This document shows, in pieces, positions 7,629 through 14,470 of a stretch of 18,880 nt of DNA. This stretch comes from Ruminococcaceae bacterium UBA7147 (GTDB lineage Bacteria; Bacillota; Clostridia; Oscillospirales; Acutalibacteraceae), in contig DKWR01000042.1 in assembly GCA_002491825.1 (NCBI GenBank), positions 1 to 18,880 on the forward strand, given 5' to 3'. The translations under genes and the position numbers were made by a program. The notes beneath the pieces are model-generated. The model was given only the letters and a program-made list of their open reading frames with translations. It did not search any database and was not told where the DNA came from. The stretch's first letter is position 1, and each line of letters begins with the position of its first letter.

Positions 7629-8158
7629 TGCATAGCCTCAATTACACTGTCGGCTGTTTCCTTTGACAAAACAGCGGTAACAATTGCATGACCGAACTCT
7701 ACCGCACAACCTGCGCCCTTTGCGGTGATAACCTTGCCGTCTGTTTCTGTGTGAGCGGCTGTGTACTGTGCACCCTCAAGCTCTGTTTCAAAGCCGGGGA
7801 AGCAGGTAGCCTTTCTGCCCTTCAGCATTCCCAGATGACCGAGAATTGACGGTGCGGCACAGATTGCGGCAACGATTTTATCGTTATCGTAGCAGTATTT
7901 AACTGTATTTATTACGCAGTCGGCTTTTTCAAGGTTCAGCGTTCCGGGCATTCCGCCGGGGAGCACAACGCCCTCTATATTATCAAGGTTGATTTTGTCG
8001 GGCATAATGTCGGCTTTAACGGTTACCTTGTGAGAGCTTGTAACCATTTCACCTGTTACGCCGACGGTGAGAACGTCAAGCTTTGCACGGCGCATTACGT
8101 CAAGTGTTGCAAGCGCCTCGGTTTCTTCAAAGCCTTCTGCAAGAAAAACATAGAACAT
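7619..8158 (-). CDS. DJ-1/PfpI (ThiJ-like) family protein
   Basis: 179 residues, a single DJ-1 flavodoxin-like domain. GFEETEA near the N-terminus supplies the conserved Glu (E14, matching Glu18 of DJ-1). VVLPGGMPGT (64-73) is the glycine-rich loop, and AAICAAP (97-103) holds the nucleophile-elbow Cys at 100 (Cys106 of DJ-1). Members have been described as chaperones, glyoxalase or deglycase-like enzymes and peroxide-sensitive proteins. Older labels as thiazole-phosphate synthesis enzymes (ThiJ) are not reliable. Its place between an acetyltransferase and a folate enzyme does not settle its role. AAAGGA lies 8 nt before the ATG, and the gene starts 13 nt after the GNAT gene. Confidence 0.92.
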   Translation of the reverse strand: MFYVFLAEGFEETEALATLDVMRRAKLDVLTVGVTGEMVTSSHKVTVKADIMPDKINLDNIEGVVLPGGMPGTLNLEKADCVINTVKYCYDNDKIVAAICAAPSILGHLGMLKGRKATCFPGFETELEGAQYTAAHTETDGKVITAKGAGCAVEFGHAIVTAVLSKETADSVIEAMQCL

Positions 8159-8171
8159 TTCGCATTTCCTT

Positions 8172-9008
8172 TCAATTAAGCGTTATCCCGATATAGGTAT
8201 TTTCGGGAATTTTTTCACTATTTTCAAGGGATTTTATCATCCCGTATTTTTCGTTTATAGAATTTTTATATAACTTATCGTCAGCCTTGCCCATAAATAC
8301 AAAACGCCTTGCAATTGAGTTTTTTATAAGCGTTTCGGCAAGTGTACAAAAGCTGTCGTAAATTGAGTAAAACACTTCGGCAGTGCCGTTTTCCTCCTCC
8401 ACAAGAGCAAAGCAGTTGTCAGATTTTACGGTTTTGCAATCGTAAAGTGAATAGTAATCTGATGCAAAGGAGATGAATTTATTATTCTGTAAAAGAAAAT
8501 TATCTTTTAAACATAACCTTTGCAGTTCTTCATAATTATATGAATTAACAGATGTCAGATTACTTTGATTATTCTCCGCAAACCGAATCAGCTCTTCTCG
8601 TGTAAAAACTGCTTTTCGTGCTGTGCAAAGCGGTTTGTAGCCAAAGCGTTCGTAATATCCGTAAAGCTTTTCATTTGCAGGAAAAAGCAACGAATAAATG
8701 TCACCGCTTTTGCGTGAATCTGACATAGCATATTCTATAAGCCTGCCCATTATTCCGAGGTTTCTGTAATCACGTGACGTTGCGGCAGAACATAGGTAGT
8801 GAGCCTTTTTGCCGTTAAGCGTTGAGTGAATAAGATACAGCATTGCAACAGGCTTGTCCCCAATACTTGCGGTGTAAATTGAAGTAAAGTCAAGACAACG
8901 GTTAAAGAACAAATCAACCGCCTCGCTTTTTTCTTCAAAGCAGTCAAGCCAGAGCTTTTTTAAAAGCGGAATATATTCTGATTTATTTTTTTCAAAATTA
9001 AGCTTCAT
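8172..9008 (-). CDS. GNAT family N-acetyltransferase with extra C-terminal region
   Basis: 278 residues. The N-terminal half is a GNAT fold: TASIGDKPVAMLYLIHSTLNG (45-65) gives the central strands, and YRNLGIMGRLI (81-91) is the acetyl-CoA pyrophosphate loop (R-x-x-G-x-x-G). YSLLFPANEKLYGYYERFGY is the typical GNAT C-terminal Tyr/Phe motif. About 130 further residues after it have no family I recognise; the layout recalls Eis-like acetyltransferases but is shorter. The substrate is unknown. The start overlaps the DUF2156 gene by 11 nt, so the two are probably co-translated and may work on related substrates. The ATG is M-K-L-N-F. Confidence 0.88.
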   Translation of the reverse strand: MKLNFEKNKSEYIPLLKKLWLDCFEEKSEAVDLFFNRCLDFTSIYTASIGDKPVAMLYLIHSTLNGKKAHYLCSAATSRDYRNLGIMGRLIEYAMSDSRKSGDIYSLLFPANEKLYGYYERFGYKPLCTARKAVFTREELIRFAENNQSNLTSVNSYNYEELQRLCLKDNFLLQNNKFISFASDYYSLYDCKTVKSDNCFALVEEENGTAEVFYSIYDSFCTLAETLIKNSIARRFVFMGKADDKLYKNSINEKYGMIKSLENSEKIPENTYIGITLN

Positions 9009-9891
9009 ATTTTAATCTTGCATTGTAGCGGTCAAGAATGATTACAGGATTGTAGGAAAGCTTTGACTTTCTCAAACCTTCAAGTCCCATATCCTCTTCC
9101 CTGTTTATATACTTATATTTTGTAAGAGTTTTTGCAAACTCGTTGTTTATCACCGAATAAACTCCGTCATATTCACGCAAAGCCTTTTCAAAATTTATGT
9201 CATAAACGTTCGGAGAAATCTCACTGCCAAGCGTCATTGCAACAGGCTTTTCGTCAACATAAAGCACTGCACCCTGCATATTGAAATCTTCAAGATTTTC
9301 AAGGCTCTCACAAATTGCCTTTACCTCTTCGTTATTCTCGGAGGGGATTCCGTTTTCGGCGTACCAGCCGAGCACAACCTTTAAGGCATCGTACTTGTTG
9401 TCATCATCAATGGTTTCAAAACGTGTGTTATCGTAAGTTTTGTAGAACCTTGAAATATGGTTTCGCTTTGCGTGAAATCTTTTGCCCCGAAGCGTTACAA
9501 GTTCTTCGGTCAGGTAGATATAATCCTGATTTTCGGGTGAGCGCTCAAAGGTGAATTTTGACGGAAACATTGACTCAAGCATTGCTCTCTGTCCGTTTGT
9601 AAGCATTACAATAAACGGCTTTTTGCCTCTTTCAAGAGCGTCGGCAAAAATCTCCTCAAGCGCACCCTTTATGTTCTTTCCCGTCGGCATACAGTAACCC
9701 CATACACTGCCGTCGTCCTTAAAATATGCCTTTATCAGCGTATCGTCGTAAACCGCAAAATTTATATTGTACTCGTCACGCCAAAGGTAGGCGTTGAGCA
9801 GATTAAGGTCACATCCGAAAGCTGTTGAGTAATCGTAATATTTTTTGTATTCTTCAATCTGTGATTTTTCAATCAGCGTAAAATTCAGCAT
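8998..9891 (-). CDS. DUF2156 protein (LPG-synthase C-terminal domain-like)
   Basis: 297 residues, soluble, with no membrane segment. The sequence has the look of DUF2156, the cytosolic aminoacyltransferase domain of MprF (lysyl-phosphatidylglycerol synthase). Features are an N-terminal GNAT-like half (FGCDLNLLNAYLWR), the basic KRFHAKRNHISRF segment (about 136-148), and a second half with AVLYVDEKPVAMTLGSE and YDINFEKALREYDGVYSVIN. A long N-terminal membrane flippase, as in MprF, is absent. Standalone copies are frequent in Clostridia and their substrate is not established; transfer from an aminoacyl-tRNA to a lipid or peptide is the family-based guess. It overlaps tmk by 7 nt and the GNAT gene by 11 nt. 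Confidence 0.85.
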   Translation of the reverse strand: MLNFTLIEKSQIEEYKKYYDYSTAFGCDLNLLNAYLWRDEYNINFAVYDDTLIKAYFKDDGSVWGYCMPTGKNIKGALEEIFADALERGKKPFIVMLTNGQRAMLESMFPSKFTFERSPENQDYIYLTEELVTLRGKRFHAKRNHISRFYKTYDNTRFETIDDDNKYDALKVVLGWYAENGIPSENNEEVKAICESLENLEDFNMQGAVLYVDEKPVAMTLGSEISPNVYDINFEKALREYDGVYSVINNEFAKTLTKYKYINREEDMGLEGLRKSKLSYNPVIILDRYNARLKYEA

Positions 9892-10553
9892 AAAATATCT
9901 GATACCGCCTTGTCGATTTCTTCCGAAATTTTTTCAATGCTTTTAATTTCACCGTTTTCACAACAGTTAATTATTCTCCACGAGCATTTTTCAGCCGCAT
10001 AGAGCGCACTTCTTCTGCACTCAAGCAGGAATTTTAAATTTTTTTCGTGAATATCCTTTTTCGAGATGTCGCCGCCGTAGCGTTTTTCCATAAGCTTCTG
10101 TGAAACCTGCGGCTCAACATCAAGGTAAATTACGACGTCGGGTTTCGGAATCCCGAGCTTTTCGTATTCAAAATCGCTCTGCCACTCGATAAAGGAGTCA
10201 CGCTCGCTGTCATCAAGCTTTGACATCTGGTAGATAATATTTGAAGTTGCATATCTGTCACTTAAAATACAACAGCCTTGCTCGTAATCCTTTTTCCAGT
10301 GCTGTAAGTAGCTTGCCGCCCTGTCAACAGCGTAGAACGCAGATGCAGTATAGGCGTTTACGTCCTCGGGCTTATCGCCGAAATCACCGCCGAGATACAT
10401 TTTTACAAGAGCGGAGCTTGGACTTGCGTAATCGGGAAATTCAAGCTTTCTTACATTCAAGCCCTGATTTTTAAGCTTTTCTGCAAGAATTTCGGTCTGG
10501 GTAGCCTTTCCGCTGCCGTCAAGACCTTCAATTACAATAATTTTGCTTTTCAT
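9885..10553 (-). CDS. tmk: Thymidylate kinase
   Basis: 222 residues. The enzyme phosphorylates dTMP to dTDP with ATP. IVIEGLDGSGKATQTEIL carries the P-loop (10-17). In place of the usual Ser/Thr after GK there is Ala followed by Thr. SDRYATSNIIYQ (98-109) is the DR(Y/F) dTMP-binding motif, and VVIYLDVEPQVSQKLMEKR matches the later conserved strand and lid start. The open frame extends 44 codons further upstream, but that part runs through the end of thyX. The ATG at 10553 has CAGGTG about 7 nt upstream and follows the thyX stop by 13 nt, so it is the real start. Adjacency to thyX places consecutive dTTP steps in one unit. Confidence 0.95.
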   Translation of the reverse strand: MKSKIIVIEGLDGSGKATQTEILAEKLKNQGLNVRKLEFPDYASPSSALVKMYLGGDFGDKPEDVNAYTASAFYAVDRAASYLQHWKKDYEQGCCILSDRYATSNIIYQMSKLDDSERDSFIEWQSDFEYEKLGIPKPDVVIYLDVEPQVSQKLMEKRYGGDISKKDIHEKNLKFLLECRRSALYAAEKCSWRIINCCENGEIKSIEKISEEIDKAVSDILC

Positions 10554-10566
10554 ATAAACACCTGTA

Positions 10567-11376
10567 TTATTTACCGTATTTTTGGCGCATTTCCTTTTGC
10601 TTTCCGCAGCACATATTGCCCTCGGGACAGGGTCCGAAAAGGCAGGAAGGTCCGCAGTTTTTGAAGAGATTAGGCGCAACTTCAAGGCACTGCAAAAGCA
10701 TCTGCTCTGCTACCTCACGGATTTCCCACTGTGCACGGTTGCAGCAGCGGTGCGCAAAGAAGTTTTGCAGACTGCGAGCGTTGAACGAGCAGACAATTTT
10801 GGTAGTTGACGCATTCGGAAGAATAAAACGTGCGTCCTCGTTAGCCTTTTTTATGAAAGCGGAGCACTGCTTTTTGTTCTCTTTTCCGAATTTTTCTATA
10901 ATTTCTTCATCACTGCCGCTAATATCATTTCCGTTTTCACTGCAAAAATCCTTGATATATCCTGCGGCAAGTGCATCTCTTATTTCCTTGTAAGCGTCAG
11001 CCTGAAGTGAAATCACCTTATTATATGCGTTCAGTGCTTTTTCGTTTTTTGCAATCTCGGGCGGAGTTACAAATTCAAACTTCGTTCCGTCAACGTAACG
11101 CTGTGACTGCTGACTGTAGGATGCGATTCTGTGTCGCACAAGCTGGTGAGAGCAGGCTCTTGAAATTCCCTCAATACCGAAGGTGAATACTGCGTGCTCT
11201 GTGGGACTTGCGTGTCCGAGGTTGGAAAGCATATTGATAAACGAAGCTGTTTTTTCCTCGGTAAGTCCTTCTCTTATATCTTCAATTCCCGACGGCGAAT
11301 AACAGAGCTTTGCCGCCATTGCAACGGTTTGCTCTGGATTCGGCGTATGCGTCAGAAGTGTAACCTTAATAGCCAT
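10567..11376 (-). CDS. thyX: Flavin-dependent thymidylate synthase ThyX
   Basis: 269 residues. ThyX makes dTMP from dUMP using methylene-THF, FAD and NADPH, and releases THF rather than DHF. The signature RHRIASYSQQSQR (81-93) fits RHR-x2-S-x4-S-x-R exactly. The C-terminus is Cys-rich (CGPSCLFGPC, then CC, within the last 30 residues); similar tails occur in clostridial ThyX proteins, as far as I recall. Two in-frame ATGs lie further up (11397 and 11406), but AGAGGA is 5 nt before the ATG at 11376, so MAIKVTLL is the chosen start. It is the first gene of the eight-gene unit and is preceded by a good promoter. Confidence 0.95.
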   Translation of the reverse strand: MAIKVTLLTHTPNPEQTVAMAAKLCYSPSGIEDIREGLTEEKTASFINMLSNLGHASPTEHAVFTFGIEGISRACSHQLVRHRIASYSQQSQRYVDGTKFEFVTPPEIAKNEKALNAYNKVISLQADAYKEIRDALAAGYIKDFCSENGNDISGSDEEIIEKFGKENKKQCSAFIKKANEDARFILPNASTTKIVCSFNARSLQNFFAHRCCNRAQWEIREVAEQMLLQCLEVAPNLFKNCGPSCLFGPCPEGNMCCGKQKEMRQKYGK

Positions 11377-11426
11377 TTTAGTCCTCTTTTCAAACATAAC
11401 AAACATATTTCTGCATAATTATAATT

Positions 11427-11455
11427 ATTATATCATTTTATGCTATGCTTTTCAA
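11427..11455 (-). promoter_or_regulatory. Promoter of the thyX-led operon
   Basis: TTGAAA (11450-11455), a 17-nt spacer and a perfect TATAAT (11427-11432) lie on the minus strand. The predicted start is near 11420, giving a leader of about 45 nt. It is the only strong promoter seen ahead of the genes between 11376 and 4459. Confidence 0.8.
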
Positions 11456-11507
11456 CATTTATTTTTTGGATTTTCAAGTCCTCAGTCCACCTCTTTATAA
11501 ATATGAA

Positions 11508-11536
11508 TTGTAAAATTACAGAAGATGTGGTAAAAT
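11508..11536 (+). promoter_or_regulatory. Promoter of the CLC transporter gene
   Basis: TTGTAA (11508-11513) and TAAAAT (11531-11536) are separated by 17 nt on the plus strand. The start would be near 11543, leaving a short leader of about 18 nt. It is divergent from, and about 50 bp away from, the thyX promoter. Confidence 0.6.
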
Positions 11537-11560
11537 AACAATATAAAAGAGGCGGTACAT

Positions 11561-12832
11561 TTGAACAACATAAAAAAACTTTTTATACATAAAGTTACTT
11601 CTGCGTGGCAGTATGTAAAGACCTTTGTAAAATGGCTTTTAATTGCGTCCGCAACGGGACTTATCGGCGGTGCGATTGGCTCGCTTTTCAGCGTGTGCAT
11701 TAAATATGCAAACAGTTTTGAAAGCAGTCTGTGGTATCTGATTTTTCTGTTGCCATTGGGCGGTGTTCTGATTGTTTTTCTGTACAAGCTGTGCAGAATA
11801 GAAAACGACCCGGGTACAAACTGCGTTCTGGAGTCTATCAGGAACAAAAATCACGTTCCGTTTGTCATTGCTCCGCTGATATTTGTAAGCACGATTATTA
11901 CTCACCTTTTCGGCGGTTCGGCAGGCAGAGAGGGTGCCGCACTTCAGCTTGGCGGAAGTCTGGGAACTATCGTCGGCAGAATTTTACACCTTGAAGAAAG
12001 CGACATTCACGTTGCGGTTATGTGCGGAATGAGCGGACTTTTCTCCTCGCTTTTCTGCACTCCTATCACCGCCGCATTCTTTGCGCTCGAAGTAATCAGC
12101 GTGGGCGTTGCGTACTACTCTGCGCTTGTTCCCTGTTTTACCTCGGCGGTGATTGCGTACTTTGTTTCAATACAACTCGGGGTTACTCCTCTGCACTTTG
12201 ACATAATTAAAGCCATTCCGAAGCTTGACTTTATTTCACTTATTCAGGTTATAGGACTTGCCGCCGCTTGTGCTGTTATAAGTATCATTTTCTGCGTTGC
12301 AATGCGAAAAACGCAGAAGTGGGCAAAAAAGCTGATAAAAAACGAATACCTGCGAATTATCACAGGCGGTTTGATTATTATTGCACTGACATTTGTTGTG
12401 GGCTGTCGTGACTACAACGGCGCAGGCTCGGAGATAATTGCATACGCAATCGGCGGAAATACAAAACCCGAGGCGTTTATACTTAAAATAATTTTCACCG
12501 CCGTCACAATCGGGTGTGGCTACAAAGGCGGCGAAATTGTGCCGACGCTGTTTATCGGCTCAACGTTCGGCTGTGTTTTCGGAGGTCTTTTGGGACTTGA
12601 CCCGTCGTTCGGTGCGGCTATAGGATTGATTTGCCTGTTCTGCGGAGTTATCAACTGTCCTATTGCCTCAATTCTTTTGAGCGTTGAGGTTTTCGGTGCG
12701 CAGGGACTTATTTTCTTCGGAATTGCAAGCGCAGTAAGCTATATGCTGAGCGGATATTACGGACTGTACAGCAGTCAGAAAATTCTTTATTCGAAATTAA
12801 AAGCAGAGTATATTAACATAAACGCAAAGTAA
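11561..12832 (+). CDS. CLC-family anion channel/antiporter
   Basis: 423 residues and about ten hydrophobic segments; a membrane anion transporter of the CLC family. GGSAGREGAALQLGGSLG (118-135) is the region of the gating glutamate (E124, matching Glu148 of E. coli ClcA). GCGYKGGEIVPTLFIGSTFG is the GxFxP-type second filter segment, and KILYSKL near the end carries the inner-gate Tyr position (about 410). The first filter motif GSGIP is absent; NDPGTNCVLESI (82-93) occupies its place. This, with GREGA and GGE(I/V)xP, leans towards the non-canonical CLCs that include the fluoride exporters, but the retained Tyr argues the other way. The ion is therefore not assigned. There is no regulatory CBS domain. 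The start is TTG at 11561, supported by AGAGGCGG about 8 nt upstream; there is no ATG nearby. Confidence 0.9.
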   Translation: MNNIKKLFIHKVTSAWQYVKTFVKWLLIASATGLIGGAIGSLFSVCIKYANSFESSLWYLIFLLPLGGVLIVFLYKLCRIENDPGTNCVLESIRNKNHVPFVIAPLIFVSTIITHLFGGSAGREGAALQLGGSLGTIVGRILHLEESDIHVAVMCGMSGLFSSLFCTPITAAFFALEVISVGVAYYSALVPCFTSAVIAYFVSIQLGVTPLHFDIIKAIPKLDFISLIQVIGLAAACAVISIIFCVAMRKTQKWAKKLIKNEYLRIITGGLIIIALTFVVGCRDYNGAGSEIIAYAIGGNTKPEAFILKIIFTAVTIGCGYKGGEIVPTLFIGSTFGCVFGGLLGLDPSFGAAIGLICLFCGVINCPIASILLSVEVFGAQGLIFFGIASAVSYMLSGYYGLYSSQKILYSKLKAEYININAK

Positions 12833-12844
12833 ACAGTTAATAAA

Positions 12845-12891
12845 AAGGTCGGAACAATACTAAAATACGCTGTTCCGACCTTCTTTATTTA
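12845..12891. terminator. Bidirectional terminator between the CLC gene and the beta-helix gene
   Basis: A perfect 12-bp stem (AAGGTCGGAACA at 12845-12856 with TGTTCCGACCTT at 12871-12882) has a 14-nt loop. On the plus strand TTCTTTATTT follows; on the minus strand TTTTTATT follows. It sits between two convergent genes and should stop transcription from both sides. Confidence 0.9.
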
Positions 12892-12894
12892 AAA

Positions 12895-13566
12895 TTAAAT
12901 TTTTTCCGCAATCTCGCCCAAACGCTTATATATGCTGTTTTCGGGGACGTAACCTCTTACAAACGAAAGCGGATAAACGTTTGTGTTTCTTCCGACAACC
13001 GAGCCGGGATTCAAAACGCTGTTACAGCCGACCTCAACGTGGTCACCGAGCATTGCTCCGAACTTCTTAACGCCCGTTTCAACCTTATCATTGTCGCAAA
13101 GCACCGTTACAAGACTCTTATCACTCTTGAGGTTTGAGGTGATTGTTCCCGCACCCGTATGCGCCTTATAGCCGAGAATACTGTCGCCGATATAGTTGTA
13201 ATGAGGAACCTGTACGCCATCAAAGAGGATTGAATTTTTAAGCTCAGTTGAGTTACCCACAACTGCGCCCTTGCCGACAATTGCACTTCCTCTGATAAAA
13301 GCGCAGTGACGTACCTCTGCGTCCTCGCAGATGATGAGCGGTCCGCCGAGATATGCCGACGGAAAAACAGTTGCGCTCTTTGCAACCCAGATGTTTTCTC
13401 CCCTCTGCTCATAGATTTCGGGGTCAAGCGTTTTGCCGAGCTCAATAATGAAATCCTTTATTTTCGGCAACGCTTCCCAAGGATAATCAACGCTTTCAAG
13501 AAGTGGCTTTGCTATTGTTTTGCTGTAATCAAAAAGATTATCAGCAAGCAGATTTTTATTGCACAT
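12895..13566 (-). CDS. GlmU C-terminal-like left-handed beta-helix acyltransferase
   Basis: 223 residues. After a helical N-terminal part (1-50) come hexapeptide repeats of a left-handed parallel beta-helix (about 58-210: IWVAKSATVFPSAYLGG, AIVGKGAVVGNSTELKNSIL, and so on). PHYNYIGDSILG (121-132) and GAGTITSNLKSDK (138-150) closely resemble the acetyltransferase domain of GlmU, including the His that is the base in that enzyme. The N-terminal uridylyltransferase domain of GlmU is absent, so this is a standalone sugar or nucleotide-sugar acyltransferase candidate. Its substrate is not known and it is not GlmU itself. The ATG is preceded by GGGAGAGG at about 9-nt spacing. It is the third gene after the PAP2 and small-protein genes (27-nt gap) and ends at the bidirectional terminator. 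Confidence 0.85.
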   Translation of the reverse strand: MCNKNLLADNLFDYSKTIAKPLLESVDYPWEALPKIKDFIIELGKTLDPEIYEQRGENIWVAKSATVFPSAYLGGPLIICEDAEVRHCAFIRGSAIVGKGAVVGNSTELKNSILFDGVQVPHYNYIGDSILGYKAHTGAGTITSNLKSDKSLVTVLCDNDKVETGVKKFGAMLGDHVEVGCNSVLNPGSVVGRNTNVYPLSFVRGYVPENSIYKRLGEIAEKI

Positions 13567-13593
13567 TTTAATATACCTCTCCCATAAAATATT

Positions 13594-13818
13594 TTAAACC
13601 TCAACAAAGAACAGCCAGTAGCCGTTAGCGTCCTTGCCTGCAACAAACTCCACTCCGCAGCTTTCGTACTTTGAAAACACATATGTTCTGCCGTTTTGCG
13701 GATTTGTAACAGAGGCACAACCGCCCGCGTGCTTCCACTTTTCGGAAAACACGTTAAAGCCTTTAATCAGAAAGCTGTCCTTCGAGGTTTTGCCGACAAA
13801 TCTATAATTTTTCTGCAT
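13594..13818 (-). CDS. Small protein of unknown function
   Basis: 74 residues from the ATG at 13818. I do not recognise a family. It is polar, with no signal peptide or membrane helix, and seems to be a compact alpha/beta protein: YRFVGKTSKDSFLIKGF, two Cys (GGCASV and ESCGVEF), and a hydrophobic end GYWLFFVEV. The frame also allows TTG at 13827 and ATG at 13824, but AGAAGG lies 9 nt before the 13818 ATG and only 3 nt or less before the others. It overlaps the end of the PAP2 gene by 17 nt and precedes the beta-helix gene by 27 nt, so it is probably translated as part of that unit. Confidence 0.7.
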   Translation of the reverse strand: MQKNYRFVGKTSKDSFLIKGFNVFSEKWKHAGGCASVTNPQNGRTYVFSKYESCGVEFVAGKDANGYWLFFVEV

Positions 13819-14398
13819 TATCATCAACCTTCTTGTATTTTAAGTCGCCCGACAGCTTTTTGTCAAACCCTGCTTTTCTGAAAATCACTACGGTAACTAC
13901 TGCGCAGAGCACACCAAGTAAAATTCCGCAGAGCACGTCGGACGGAAAGTGAACATAATTATATAGCCTTGAAAATGCAATCAGAACGGCAATCGCAAGG
14001 GCAGGAATCCCGAACCTCTTATCACGCATCAAAAGCACCGTTGCCGCCGCAAAAGACGAACAGCTGTGTCCCGACGGAAAGCTGTAGCCGCTCGGTGCCT
14101 TGATAAACGGTACAACCGACGGATTTACAACAAACGGTCTTTCACGAGCGATAAAATGCTTCAATCCCACTTCGCCGATTAAAAAACCGACAACTACTGC
14201 GCACAAAACCATAACGCCGGTTGCCCTTGTTTTGCGAAAGCACATCATAATTACCGACGCAATAATCCATATGCCGCCTGCTTCGCCGATATAACTGAAA
14301 AAAGCCAGCACATAATCAAGGAAAACACATTTAAAAGTATTCTGAATAAAATCAAGAATCGAAAAATCTATTGACTGAATTATCTCAAATAATTCCAT
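13802..14398 (-). CDS. PAP2-family membrane phosphatase
   Basis: 198 residues with about five membrane segments. All three catalytic motifs of the family are intact: KHFIARERP (80-88, K-x6-RP), PSGH (108-111), and SRLYNYVHFPSD (143-154, SR-x5-H-x3-D). Such proteins remove phosphate from lipid pyrophosphates or phosphatidate at the membrane surface. Undecaprenyl-pyrophosphate recycling (BcrC-like) is the common role in Firmicutes of this size, but the exact substrate is not shown by the sequence. AAGGG lies about 7 nt before the ATG, and a good promoter precedes it. It is the first gene of a three-gene unit. Confidence 0.92.
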   Translation of the reverse strand: MELFEIIQSIDFSILDFIQNTFKCVFLDYVLAFFSYIGEAGGIWIIASVIMMCFRKTRATGVMVLCAVVVGFLIGEVGLKHFIARERPFVVNPSVVPFIKAPSGYSFPSGHSCSSFAAATVLLMRDKRFGIPALAIAVLIAFSRLYNYVHFPSDVLCGILLGVLCAVVTVVIFRKAGFDKKLSGDLKYKKVDDNAEKL

Positions 14399-14413
14399 CT
14401 ATAACCCTTCTTT

Positions 14414-14442
14414 ATTATACCAAACAATTTTAACATTTTCAA
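14414..14442 (-). promoter_or_regulatory. Promoter of the PAP2 operon
   Basis: TTGAAA (14437-14442), a 17-nt spacer and TATAAT (14414-14419) lie on the minus strand, in the 72-bp gap after hflX. No terminator for hflX is seen here, so the PAP2 unit could also receive hflX readthrough. Confidence 0.8.
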
Positions 14443-14470
14443 CACAATTATTAACATTGATATGATTTTT

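Noticed and set aside
10554..10685. 44-codon upstream extension of the thymidylate kinase frame
   Set aside because: It lies inside the thyX C-terminus, is unlike Tmk, and the ATG at 10553 has a proper ribosome binding site just before the P-loop strand.
11461..11560. Fluoride riboswitch in front of the CLC gene
   Set aside because: The conserved fluoride aptamer elements are not visible, and the predicted leader (about 18 nt) is too short to hold one.
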